Assembly: GCF_011397635.1 (NCBI RefSeq)
Contig: NC_064765.1
Coordinates: 29,416,632-29,480,631, forward strand
Direction: 5' to 3'
DNA length: 64,000 nt
Origin: Epinephelus fuscoguttatus
Lineage: Eukaryota; Chordata; Actinopteri; Perciformes; Serranidae
A program made the translations under genes and the position numbers. Positions within the stretch are counted from its first letter, which is position 1. Every line of letters begins with the position of its first letter. Of the stretch, positions 1 to 11,189 are shown one piece after another. A model generated the notes under the pieces. It was not told where the DNA came from. It saw nothing but the letters and a program-made list of their open reading frames with translations, and ran no database searches.

Positions 1-525
1 TTACTCACCCTGTGTCATGTTGAATTCATGAAGAAAACTTTGCCTTTTTCACATGCTTTCAATGAACAAAGAATCCAAAAAATGTTGAAAATTCTTAATG
101 AATTGAAGTCATAGGGGTCCACGTTTAGCAACAGCAGAACATCCATTTTCAAACTCTCACACAACTCATGCAGTATAATTCAAGTCTCATTTACCTACTC
201 ATATGCTCAGTACTTCCTAAACAAAAGGATTTTCACTGAAACCTTAGTGTTTAAAACTGAACTGAATTTAAAATGATCTATGCTCTCTTCAGAGACTCCA
301 TTGACAAAATCAGTAATTTTACCTCGCTGAATACAGAAGCTACTGGTACTGGAGAGTTTGTAAACTGATATAGTTTTGCTTTTGCTAGACATGGAACCCT
401 GTGACTTTAATTCATGAAGAATGTTCTCAGTTTTTGGATTCTTTGTTCACCATGGAAGCATGCGAGAAACACAAAGTTTTCTTAATGAATTCAACGTAAC
501 ACATTTTGGGGGTGAAGTATTCCTC
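1..525. repeat. Palindromic MITE-like repeat, copy A
   Basis: Two imperfect inverted arms can be read. The left arm (about 25-120) contains AATTCATGAAGAAAACTTTG and the right arm (about 385-510) contains its complement. Both arms carry the motif built around 'aacaaagaatcc' or 'ggattctttgttc'. A related copy lies at about 8862-9592, a split copy at 2586-3265, and an internal piece at about 31640-31900. No coding capacity is seen. The family name is unknown to me. The left edge may be cut by the window. Confidence 0.6.
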
Positions 526-2585
526 TAAGAAAGTCAGTAACATCTTTTAAATCACTTCCTAAACCGAACTTGACTCTGATTTATCTGTGCTTCAGTTTTA
601 ATTTCACATTGCCCTTTATCTCATTGTTGTTTTTTTTATCTTGCCTTTCCAGACAGCACAAAAAAAAAAAAATCAATCTTCATGCAGCACAGAAAATCTG
701 ATCCCGAACTCTGGCTGCTGTACTCAGATGCCCACACCCTGCAATAGCGACAGTGTTTAATCATTTGAATATGTCAGAAGAGTGTAATCTGATTGTGCCC
801 TTCAGACATCGATAGCTGAAATCCTAGCACGGGCACTATTCTTGAAATCAGACACTGAGTTTCTGGGATCTGAGTCAAGGGGTTGGCGTGGAGACATCAT
901 GTAATTTAATTGCGACAAATGAATTTGCTTGCTTTGCAAAGACAGCTGTGACACCTGAGAGCATTTCATAGACTGTGTTGTTCACTTGTGCACTGTGTAA
1001 GTTTACCTAGTTTTCATTCATTATGTTGAGGACATATTCTATGACACGCAGCGACTGATGTAACCTGGATGTACATATTTCTCCATTATCTCTCTTTCCT
1101 GTCACTGCCACGTGTGCTTGGATTAAATCGATTTCCACCCTCAGATCTGATTACATCCTCACAGTGAATTTAAGACACCGAAGCATATTTGTGACCTTTG
1201 ATTCTTCTCTGCTCCTTTTCTTTTTCAGCCGATTCAGCCGTCAGAATGCAGGCTTTTTTTCCTCCACTGCAAAAGTTGCATTTCAAGAAAACGCCCTTCA
1301 TTTGAACACAACGTGTTGATTGTGAGTGAATGAGTATTTGCTGAGTAAGCACAGAAGCTGAGAACCCCACAAGGGTAATTAAAAAGAAATTGATTTCAGT
1401 CTTGGGAAGCCACTGTGAACGTAGCAAAGCAGTAAAAGGTTAACAACAAGGCTAATAATCATTAGGCATAGACGTATTGAGGCATGTGGCACATATCCTA
1501 TTGGATAGCCTGTAAACTGCTGTGCAGTCGATATTGTGGTGCTGGTGTAAGAATAGAAGTGTTCAAGATGACGCTGCAAAAAATATTCTTAGATGTGACA
1601 TTTGACTCATAGAAAACAAAACTCTAAAGTGGCTTTCAGTTATTTGATAGATGTTCTTTATGTGTTTTAAATTTTCATAAGAAAAGTAGTCTGAAGTACT
1701 ATTCGGATGGGATTAGTTTTACACAGGGATGTGGACTAATGTCAGTTAACCACAGGATGTCTGTAATATAAATGTCCGATTCGCACGGGACAAGAAATCT
1801 CTGTAATTCTACCAGAGATGGGAGTGGTAACTCAGTTTGCGCCCTGGCGCCACCTCCCTGTTGGCATGTGCGTGCTACGTTGCTTCCTGTAAGCAACAGC
1901 TGAAGGATAATAATAATTAATGATTAGCCCAATATGAAATATTGACCATGATCAGGATTGTGTGCACGCAACAATAAGCAATATGGATTTATATTAGGCT
2001 ATATTATATTATATTAGGCTATTAATAATTACTTTACCCCACGTCTCCACTTTAAACTAATCCGAACAGGGCTTAAGGCTGTTAAACACACTCATTTATA
2101 AACATTGCGTAGACACAAAACAAGCCCTGAAAGAAGCGCATGCCACTGCCCACGCAGAAGTTGTGATCTATAAAAACAGACTTGATGGGACAAACTTTGG
2201 CCTGAGCTTACAAGCATTTTGGAGAAGGGAAATGGTGACACAGACAGTAAGGTGGAGGCCTGATTGTAGAAATTGTCTAATATTTTTTGGTGCACACCAT
2301 TTTTGGCTTTTGTCCATACGTGCATCTTTAGTATGGATCCTACATATTGTTTTATAAATGACAACCCAGATCTCTGAGTGGAATAGCTTAATAAGGGTTC
2401 TGGGTTCGTGTTAGCGTGGGTTTTCTCTGGGTCTAGGGTTTCCTCCAACAGTACAAAGACATGTAGGTTAGGGTAACTGTTGACAGAAATGTTGTGTCTC
2501 TCTGTATGTGTCAGCCCTGTGATAGTTTGGCAACCTGTCCAGGGTGCACCCCACCACACATGCGTTTTCGCTAAAACCTTACCAT
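526..2585. other. Intergenic stretch without recognised gene
   Basis: No exon-like reading frame with recognisable protein similarity is seen here. It contains an A run near 661-672 and AT-rich low-complexity sequence near 1900-2030. At about 2386-2560 there is a degraded plus-strand fragment of the same tRNA-derived SINE that is intact at 2679-3027, recognisable from its 'caaagacatgtaggtta' and 'cctgtccagggtgcacccc' parts. The short open frames have no supporting motif. Confidence 0.55.
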
Positions 2586-3265
2586 TGGAGTGTGGCTTTG
2601 AAGAGAGCAGATACTTTCAAATCAGTTTCAAATAGGAAAAAATAGTGAAAATGCATGTGTTTGGGAAGTACTGAGCATCCATCCATTTTCTAACCGCTTA
2701 TCCTCTTTTAGCGTCATGGGGGGGCTGGAGCCTATCCCAGCTGGCATTGGGCAGGAGTCAGGGTACACCCTGGACAGGTCGCCAGACTATCGCAGGGCTG
2801 ACACATAGAGACAGACAACCATTCACACTCACGGACAATTTAGAGTCACCAATTAACCTGCATGTCTTTGGACTGTGGGAGGAAGCCCGAGTACCCAGAG
2901 AAAACCCATGCTGACACGGGGAGAACATGCAGACTCCACACAGAAGGGCTCCATCACCCGGGATTGAACCAGTAACCCTCTTGCTGTGAGGCGACAGTGC
3001 TAACCACCATACCACCGTGCCGCCCTTGTACTGAGCATGTAACTGGATAAATGAGACTTGGGTTATATTGCAGCAGTTTTGTGAGAGTTTGTAAAGTGAT
3101 GTTTCGATATAAATATGCTGTTGTTTAATGTGGTCTCCAGTCAATCAGGAAGTCAATATGTTCACTGTTTTCCAAGGAAAGCATGTGAAAAAGTTTTTGT
3201 CAGTAATTCAAGGTAACACGGTATGACCATAAATGGTCATTTTTGGGTGAAGTATTCACTTAAGG
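2586..3265. repeat. MITE copy C, split by a SINE
   Basis: Segments 2586-2678 and 3028-3265 resemble copies A and B (shared 'tggctttgaagagagcag', 'gggaagtactgagcat', 'tttttgggtgaagtattcac'). They are separated by the SINE at 2679-3027. The MITE was therefore in place before the SINE inserted. Confidence 0.6.
2679..3027 (-). repeat. tRNA-derived SINE with target-site duplication
   Basis: Read on the minus strand, the element begins with a GGCGGCACGGTGGT-type head. It continues through an A-box-like TGGTTAGCACTG and a B-box-like GGTTCAATCCC, and ends in the 'cgcttatcc...' tail common in teleost genomes. It is flanked on both sides by the identical 11-mer GTACTGAGCAT (2668-2678 and 3028-3038), which is a target-site duplication. 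No protein is encoded. The reading frame through it is a chance product of the repeat. Confidence 0.85.
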
Positions 3266-5215
3266 TAAGTCCCCAGTACCTCAGGTTTAGCTGCCACTCA
3301 GTTAAATACGCGTGTTTAAAAATGATTACACTGAATTTAAATAAAACCCAACCTCAGTTTAGCTATATACTGCAAATGCTAATCATCAGAGAAACATGAT
3401 TTTAGTTGAGTTTAGATGAGTCTTGATGTTGGTGGTTGTAATTGCTATTAGCAAGAGGAGGAAGTAGTGCATTATATATATGTCTTAAAACTTCAATTAG
3501 TAGACCGGGCTATTATTTGCTTATGTTTGGGACAGGCCTTTAATTCTCTTCATACAAAACTGTTGCTCAGCAAAAATGGGAAATACGATCAAACTGTTTA
3601 TGTAAACCAGTATGAATATTACTTGTGTAAATATTAGGCTTCAAATAACATATGAACTGTGAATCATTCATTTGATCTTGCCCCAAGCGTCAGCGCATCA
3701 GAGAGAGGGAGAGTTACAACAATCGTTTCACGGCAGAGCATTACAGCACCCTGCATTACAACACAACACCACTTTATCCTGTTAAAACAACACTCGCTTG
3801 GATCCATTTTTATGAAAAACACTTTTGATTCTTTTGCTCGGTGGAACCTTACGACGAAAGGAATATAAATAACAACCAGGTAATCAAGGACCAGACACAT
3901 ATTCTGAATTTATGGCAGCTTCAGAGGCAGGGAGTCATCACCTTCTTCCACCTTTTGCTCTCTCTTGTTTCCCATGCAGGGAAAACTGAAGGAATTATAG
4001 TTGTCTTTGGTGCAAATGGTTAAATCTGTATGTGTGATCGAAGCAGCTAGCCAACAACCTGTTTTTATACATCCGAGACCAAGAGTTTATTTAAGACAGG
4101 CGTTTATTTGTTAAAATAAATAATAACTCATTAAAATCTGGAAGACAGTAGTTTACCTCTCATCCATTAAAAGTTTCTGGGACCAAATAACAAAATGTCT
4201 GTCTGAAATTTTGGGTGCTAAGAATGACTGCTCTCGAGGATGTATGCTACTTACTGATGATTCAGAGCAGAACTTTAATCACTCTCTAAGGAAGCTATGG
4301 CTATCAGCATGCACTGCTGCTAAAAAGACGTTGGCGGTTAGGTGGAAGCCGCCACACAGTCTTTCCATTCAGCAGTGTAAATAATCTTCAATAGAGATTT
4401 TATCTGTGGAATTCTGAAGGGGGCAGGTTACATCATGCTTGAGGCTTGGAAGGAGGCACTCAACTTAGCTAGAAAAATGGTATGAATTTGACCCGTTGGG
4501 GACAGGGAAGGTCAGGGTTGAGGAATGATCAAAAGGTGCAGGTGTGTATGTGGTGCTACGTCTTTATGTTTGTTACTGTCTTTGTCATAACAGTAGAGCT
4601 GTGTTATATCATGTATGATGTAAATAAGAGAGGGTCAGACAGATTTTGTTTCAATTTTTTTTAAATTACGCTCTATATCACTTATTTTAAGGTCTCAATG
4701 TATCAAAAATAAAATTATGCAAATGTGATCAAATAAATGCTGAGTGGACCTTCAACAAACATATAAAACGCTATAGATCCCCATTAGCTAATGCTAGTGG
4801 CACCAGCTTGTCTTCCTGGGGTCTGGAGTCCAGTACATCACATTCATCACACACTATATACATTTCATTTGTGTTACGCTATATCCATCACATGCGCACC
4901 TCTATTGTTTTAATTAAGAAAGTGATAGATTGAATTTTCTCCGCATTCATTCCAATGTACATTTAATTTATTGTGTTTAATTACCCAGTCACAGAATCAG
5001 TCAATGAATTAGTCCCAGGGGCCATCATTGGGGAACAAAAAGACATTAAGTGACCAACACTGGAGTATTGATCAGCTGTTTAAGTAATGCATTCCTAAAT
5101 GGTATCTGAATGAGGATTTGTTATAAGACTGATGAATGAAAAGGGGGCAGCTACTCCAATGATTGTTAGCACAATAAATAACTCTTTTTTACGGCATTAA
5201 AAGTAACTAGTCCAT
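3266..5215. other. Intergenic stretch without recognised gene
   Basis: No recognisable exon, RNA gene or clear repeat boundary is seen. The sequence is AT-rich with scattered stop codons in all frames. Short open frames (for example 3659-3868 plus) show no domain or compositional sign of coding. Confidence 0.5.
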
Positions 5216-6235
5216 ACCCATTGGTAGCTTTGTCACCTTCTACCTATGCCAGTCCTCAATGCCTATGTGCAGTTTCACATAGATTGACCACGTCAGTGAG
5301 TAGAAAAACGTGGGACACACAGAATGACTGACTGACAGAATGACACACTGACAGTTTCCGTGACTATGTACAGCATACCATACCATGACTTAGTCATACC
5401 AAAAATTAGAAATAAAACGACAACATTGGGCCACAGAGGGAGCCACAGCGATCGGTCGCATTTTAGCCATTTTTAAGCATTTTTCTGTTGTTATAGCGCC
5501 ACCCAGTTGCCAATTAGAGTTAAATTTCTCCAGTCACCTTGAGGCGTCCTGTTCTACATATCTACCAAGTTTAGTAAAAATTAGTTAGGCCTAGATAAGA
5601 AATCAGCTCTCTAGCGCCCCCATTTTGTTTGATGGGGTCAATAATGGAGGGGTCCCCTCAGATTATGTGTGGTCATATGCCTACAAAGTTGCGTGGTGAT
5701 TGGTGAAACCCTTGAGATGTTAAACACCTTTATGTGATGAGCCATGCCCTCCGCAATATTCATTGTCTTATAGAAGCTCAGTTTTAGTAAGTTTTCCAAC
5801 TTTTGCCAAGAGGGAACTTTAGATATTGGTCCCTAGATTATGTTCACCGAGTTTCATGCAGATCGCTCAAACTTCCTAGGAAGAGATCGATTTGAAGTGT
5901 TTTTCAAAAAATTCAAAATGGTGGAAAATCTATATAACCAGAAGTTATGGGTTCTAGGGGCAAATTTGTTCCTCATGAGGAGAGGCATCTCTGTGCAAAG
6001 TTTCATGTCTCTACAACATACAGGGCATGAGATATGCCCATTCAAAGTTTGCAATTTAAATCTGTTGCTATAGCGCCCCCCTTTGGCCAATTGATGTAAT
6101 ATTGCTTCATTCGCATCCTCCCATGACCCTCTACCACTGTGCCAAATTTCACATGGATTGACCAAGTCAGTGAGGAGAAAAACATGGAACAGACACACCT
6201 ACAGACAGACTTATCATCATTATATAGTAAGATGA
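5216..6235. repeat. Dispersed teleost repeat, no ORF
   Basis: The stretch has the wording of a common teleost interspersed repeat, with motifs such as 'tatagcgcc', 'ccaaatttcacatggattgacc' and 'gtcagtgaggagaaaaac'. The 'gattgaccac/aagtcagtgag' module occurs twice, at about 5280-5310 and 6155-6180, so the element is internally repeated or present as two nested copies. It ends near 6228 in 'tatatagtaagatga'. No transposase or reverse transcriptase is seen. The family assignment is from general recognition, not a search. Confidence 0.55.
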
Positions 6236-7690
6236 CTGAGGGAATAGGGGGCAGTGAATTAAAAAGTGGACTTGATTGAACTTCAGGTAAAGAAAATCTA
6301 CTTGTATGTTTTTATAACAAGGTCTAAATGCTGGCGCAATTAACAAACAATAAATAAATAGTGTGAACAACAGCTCAGTTAAACAAACAATTGTATGTTT
6401 TTATATTTGCTGGAAAGTGCTTTCTGGTGCAGATCATCTCCACCGTATGTTAGTTGTTAACATCCTCTCAATATCATCAACCCCATATCAGCAGCCTCAT
6501 GGGGGTCACCGACAGGTTTCGACTTTTAGTGATTACCCCAACAGCACAGACACACTCTCTGTGCTCCTGTTCAGAAACCACCTGGCTGTCCTTCAGCACT
6601 GAGATGACTACAGATATTGCTGACGGTGACTTTCACATCAAAAGACCGAAGCAATGAACTAAATCAGAGTGCAATACTGTGTGACTTTGAGCATAAAGGA
6701 AGGACGCAGGAGGAGGGACCCAAGCGTAAAAAGGTGAGCCTACCCGAGTGCTGACGTAGATGTTTATTTAAGGGCCGGAGCCACAAGCTACTTAGTGATT
6801 CCCTGACAGCTGCAAAATACCTTATATGTTGTAATCATCAGCTGCTAATTAAAATAATTTGACGTAAGATCACGACCTCACCGCCCACAGTGTTGTAGAG
6901 GCAATGATTTTTTTTTTTAAATCAGTTGAATCGAGAGAGAAGGTTCTTCCACAGTATTGGCATCCGTTGGAGGGCATCTCGGATATTTGGTCTGTTTTCA
7001 TTGATCGGGCACATTCTTATCTGTTGAAGAGATGACACAGATAAAGCACACACACGTAGGTATTGCAGATGAAGGTATCTGCGGCAAGAAGGAGAGCATT
7101 AAACCACAGCACGACTGAACGTTTGCTCACATAGAGGTCGAACACAAATGTGAAATGAAACAGCTGCATGGAAGAAATACAGATCCTGTTATGTTAATGA
7201 GACAAATCCAGACAGAAAACTTTATTGTCTGGTTTATTCTTCTCTCTTTAAAGACTCTCAATACTCATTGTGGGATGAGTTGTGAATTCAGCACCTTGTA
7301 AGGATTTTTATTGACGTTAACTGTTGTTGTCCCAAACACATTGATGAAGAACTCATTACTCTGATGACCCAGCAAGCAGCAACAAGCCTCTTATTGGATT
7401 AGGCAATTAAAAGTCTTTTGACACCAAATACAACAGAGACATAAGAACAAGATGGATGGATCAATATCAGACAAGGACCACAACAGCATAGCAGAAATGG
7501 AGACGGGTTTGGACAAAGTACATTAACAGCCACACACAGAATGCTGTGTCATCTTTTCGGTGGGCTCAAATGTGAGGTTTTAAGAAGTTGCTCTAAATGC
7601 AAGAATGAATGTGACTTTGTCTTTTTCTGTCAAACCTTGGTATTCCACTTGGGCTGACTTGTCCATACTGTGAATGAAGTCAGTGAAGTT
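6236..7690. other. Intergenic stretch without recognised gene
   Basis: Nothing here supports a gene. There are short low-complexity runs (for example poly-T near 6909-6917) and scattered short open frames without motifs. Confidence 0.5.
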
Positions 7691-7699
7691 AAACAAGCA

Positions 7700-8860
7700 G
7701 TTTGACCTTTTGGGAAATTATTCACCTCTTTATGTTAGATGATACCAGATTAGATAAGATTGATACCAATTCTGTGTCTATACAATGATGTAGCTGCTTA
7801 CAGTAGCTGGTTAGCTTAGCTCAGCATTAAGACTGGAAAAAGGGGAAAACTAGCTAGTCAGCCAGGATCTTTCCGTAAGTAACAAAATCCAACTACCTCA
7901 CTAAACTTCACTAATACTCACTTTTGACCCAAATTATCGCCTGTACATGGGTTTTTTTAAACACAGGAAAACATGCTAAAAATAGGCAATAGATTATTTT
8001 CGCATAGCCAGTAGACTAGACCCAAATCCAAGTGTGAATGCCAATTGTAATCTTTCCTAATACATACATAGGCCAAATGTTAGTGAGTGGTAGTGGGTTT
8101 TTGTGCAGTGAGAAAGGAGCTTAATTAGCACGTTATGTCTGGCTTTCATTAATTCATTCATTTTACGTATAACCGCTCATCTTGTTAGGGGTTACGGGGG
8201 GACTGAGGTGACATTAGGCGAAAGGACATTGGACAGGTCACCAGACTATCACAGGACTGGCACAAAGAGACAACCATTCACGCTCACATTCACACCTACT
8301 GACAATTTAGAGTCACCAATTAACCTGCATGTCTTTGGACTGTGGGAGGAAGCAGGAGCACCCAGAGAAAAGTCATGCACATACATGGAGAACATGCAAA
8401 CTCTACATAGAGGGGCTCCCCCACCCCAGGGTTCTAACTCCCCATCCTGAGTTTGAACTAGGAACCCTTGTGCTGTGAGGCAACACTGCTGACATATACA
8501 ATGCCACCACTGTGATGCCATGATATGTCAGTCAGATTCTGGTAATCTGAACTACAATTTCCTTTTACTCTTCACTGTCCACTAATTTTTGGCTGGGACC
8601 AGTAACCCCCAGGAGTTGGCCAAGAAATAGTCTGTGCTGGTAGTTGGATTTTTTTTTTCTTTTAAACATTTGGACAGAGCCTGGTTAGCGGTGTCCCCCT
8701 TTTCCAGTTCTTTTTAAGCTTATTAAGCTTCAGCTAAGGTAACTGGCTGCTGGTGCTAACATTCATACTGCACAGACATGAGTGGCATCAATCTTTTTTA
8801 TCTGACTCATGTGACTCAAGTGATTAAGCTAATATCCCCAAATTCTAAACTGTTCCCTTA
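7700..8860. repeat. Palindromic MITE carrying a SINE insertion
   Basis: The left arm near 7795-7860 ('tagctggttagcttagctc', then 'aagactggaaaaagggg') pairs with the right arm near 8670-8755, whose complement reads 'ttagctgaagcttaataagc', 'gaactggaaaaggggg' and 'gctaaccagg'. The interior is occupied by a SINE-like segment at about 8146-8520. Related arms appear at 62565-62945. Outer ends are approximate. Confidence 0.6.
8146..8520 (-). repeat. tRNA-derived SINE, degraded copy
   Basis: This is the same family and orientation as 2679-3027. It shares 'tttagagtcaccaattaacc', 'catgtctttggactgtggg' and a tRNA-like head ending near 'ttgtgctgtgaggcaacactg'. The head is more diverged and boundaries are approximate. 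No flanking duplication was resolved. Confidence 0.7.
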
Positions 8861-8861
8861 G

Positions 8862-9592
8862 AGGAATACATATAGTTACTCACTCCTTGTTATGTTGAAT
8901 TTGGTAAGATAACTTTGTTGTTCTCACATGCCTCTACTGTGAACGCAGAATCTAAAATGGTGAAAATTCTTAGTGTGTAAAACTGAGCTGAAAATGAAAC
9001 TTTTCAATGCTCTCTTCAAAGCCAGACTCTATTGACAGTTATTTTCCTGCACAGAACACGGGAGTTCCTGGTCTACAGCTGCCTCAGTCAGTTGGTTCGT
9101 ATGTGTTACTGTGTGACCTTGGTGTTTTAAAGGGTTTGTTGGCATTCATTAAAGCCACACAATAACAAAGACAAACTACTGATTGAGGCAGTGGTAGACC
9201 AGCAGCTCCTGTGTTCAGTGAGGTAAATTACCATTTTTGTCAATGGAGTCTGGTTTTGAAGAGAGCATAGATAAGTTTCACTTTCCGTTCAGTTTTAAAT
9301 TTTTACTGAAAATGCATGTTTGGGAAGTACAGAGCATAAGACCAGATAAATGGGACTCAGGTTGTACTACACAAGTCATGTGACAGTATGTAAACAAATG
9401 TTTTGATGTAGTTTTGCTGTTGTTTAACACAGACTCCTATGACTTCAATTCATCAAGATTTTTCAACGTATTTGATTCCTGGTTCACTGGAGGCATGCAG
9501 GAAAAACAAGGTTTGCTTCACAATTTTAATGTAGCACAAGATAAGTAATTGCTAAACAAATGGTTACTTGGAAGGGCAAATACTCCTTTAAA
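8862..9592. repeat. Palindromic MITE-like repeat, copy B
   Basis: It is related to copy A at 1-525. The left arm contains 'gttactcactccttgttatg' and 'acgcagaatc'. The right arm near 9430-9500 contains 'cttcaattcatcaag' and 'gattcctggttcact'. The interior carries 'gtagaccagcagctcctgtg' (about 9189-9208), which recurs in the wdr35 intronic MITE at about 31799-31818. Confidence 0.6.
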
Positions 9593-9844
9593 CCATGAAC
9601 ATGCTTGTCACAAGAAAAAAGACTTGACCTTTGATGCCCATTTAGTCAAGTTCATTATAGTACAGTGTGCAGCTAACCCCATTTTCCTCCTTATTTTTCA
9701 TGGTCATAGCTTATTTTACAACTTCTCATGAGTTGTGATTTATAAGGAGTTTGCAGGGTTAAAAGTTTTGACATTGCATCCTGGAACTCCTTGGAACACT
9801 CCTGTGCCTTGCTGGAGATGGTTCAGCTATTGCTTCATCTGTGA

Positions 9845-11149
9845 CTATAGATGTTTTTGCCTTTGATAGAACTTGGAGAATTTATTGAAGATATTAGTAA
9901 TGGGCAGAGCCACAATCAGCAGCCCGCAGACGATGCACAGGGTTCCTATCAGCTTCCCAGCAAGCGTAACAGGGAAGGTGTCCCCGTAGCCCACCGTAGT
10001 CATGCTGATGGTGGCCCACCACCAGCCAATAGGCATAGTCTGCAGCTCTGACTCTCGAGAGTCTTTCTCTACAAAGTAAATGAGGGCTGAAAACATGGAA
10101 ATGCCCACAGACAAGAAAAGCACCAGCTGCCCTACTTCACTGGAGCTGTGTTGCAGTGTAGCACCAAGAGAGCGAAGACCTGCTGAGTGGCGAGCCAGTT
10201 TCAGGATGCGAAACACTCGCATCAACCTCAAGATCTGCACTACTTTGCCAACATTCTCCAAGTCTGTGTTTTCACCTTCATCCATTATATCACAGGCTAA
10301 AGTGACATAGAAGGGCATGATTGACATGAAGTCAATGATATTTAGAGGGCTGCACAAGAACTTCCTGGCTGATGGTGCAACAACCAGACGAAGAATAAAC
10401 TCTGCAGAGAAGAACAGAACACAGAGGCCCTCAAAGAAAGCCAGCACTGGGTTTTCAATCTCCTTCTCATTGAGATCCACTTGCTGGAAGTCCGGCATGC
10501 TGTGGATGCACATGGCCAGAATAGAGACGATGACCACACTTAGGGATGCTACAGCCATCACTTTGGCTGAAGTAGAGTAACCAGGATTCTCAAGACGAAT
10601 CCAGATGTTCCTGCGGATATCTGCACACCAGGAGCCTTCAAACATTTCTATGTCTTCCTCCAAGGCTGACAGCTCCTCCACAGATGAACCTGAGCTGTGC
10701 AGCTGCAGTTCATCGCTCCTCTGATCCCAGCACTTATCTTCAGCAAGCTGCATCAGTTCATGAAATTTGTTGCTGCAGCAGAAGTCCAAGTGACGTTCCT
10801 TGATGCCCCAATACTCAATCTCTTGAAAAAACGACATAATGCACAGCCCGTCCACCAGATGGATTTTGCCTGTGAGGTAGAAGTTGAGAACGTAACAGAA
10901 AAAACGTGGATTGCGGTCAAAGTAGTACTCCATCTCAGAGGGACTGAAGTCATCGCAGAGCTCCAGGATTGCTTCTTTGGAGCTGCAGCACAGGAGGCGA
11001 CCCAGACGTGTCTGCGGGAATCGTTTCAGAACGTTGTGCTCCATTCGTTGTTTGAAACCACCAACATTGACATTGATAAAGCAATCATCATCAGGGCTGT
11101 GCGGATGAAGGATCTGTCCATACATCATGATGAAGCTGTCAGAGGGCAT
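9845..11149 (-). CDS. kcns3: Kv9-type silent potassium channel subunit, kcns3-like
   Basis: Single coding exon, 434 residues. In order it shows an N-terminal T1 tetramerisation domain (about 23-135, with NVGGFKQ and the YYFDRNP block), six membrane segments, an S4 with spaced arginines (LRLMRVFRILKLARHS) and the pore signature TTVGYGDT (residues 384-391). S6 ends in ALPITNIF, so the PxP bend of opening Kv channels is replaced by PIT (416-418). That is typical of the electrically silent Kv5/6/8/9 subunits, which work by co-assembling with Kv2 at the plasma membrane. S1-S6 and T1 resemble Kv9.3 best, and synteny with wdr35 and matn3 agrees. The frame stops about 16 residues after S6, so the C-terminal tail is shorter than I recall for mammalian Kv9.3 (about 490 residues). 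The ATG at 11149 is the first in its exon. Met8 (11128) has a better -3 base and aligns with the usual family start. Confidence 0.9.
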   Translation of the reverse strand: MPSDSFIMMYGQILHPHSPDDDCFINVNVGGFKQRMEHNVLKRFPQTRLGRLLCCSSKEAILELCDDFSPSEMEYYFDRNPRFFCYVLNFYLTGKIHLVDGLCIMSFFQEIEYWGIKERHLDFCCSNKFHELMQLAEDKCWDQRSDELQLHSSGSSVEELSALEEDIEMFEGSWCADIRRNIWIRLENPGYSTSAKVMAVASLSVVIVSILAMCIHSMPDFQQVDLNEKEIENPVLAFFEGLCVLFFSAEFILRLVVAPSARKFLCSPLNIIDFMSIMPFYVTLACDIMDEGENTDLENVGKVVQILRLMRVFRILKLARHSAGLRSLGATLQHSSSEVGQLVLFLSVGISMFSALIYFVEKDSRESELQTMPIGWWWATISMTTVGYGDTFPVTLAGKLIGTLCIVCGLLIVALPITNIFNKFSKFYQRQKHL

Positions 11150-11189
11150 TCAGCAACTCTTGTTAAAATCTCAGAGGCTTCGTTGCCTG
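11150..11189 (-). other. 5' UTR piece and splice acceptor of kcns3-like exon
   Basis: On the minus strand a pyrimidine-rich tract ending TGTCTTTGTTTGCAG stops at 11187, and 37 nt of leader precede the first ATG. This fits the known kcns layout of one coding exon joined to untranslated upstream exons. The upstream exon was not located; it may lie within 11.2-12.6 kb or further away. Confidence 0.6.

Noticed and set aside
2950-3027. tRNA-like A and B boxes
   Set aside because: They belong to the SINE head; no cloverleaf with intact arms is evident, so no tRNA gene is called.
2758-3144. 128-residue minus-strand open frame
   Set aside because: It runs through the tRNA-derived SINE; the similar frame at 8249-8521 is the same repeat, not a gene.
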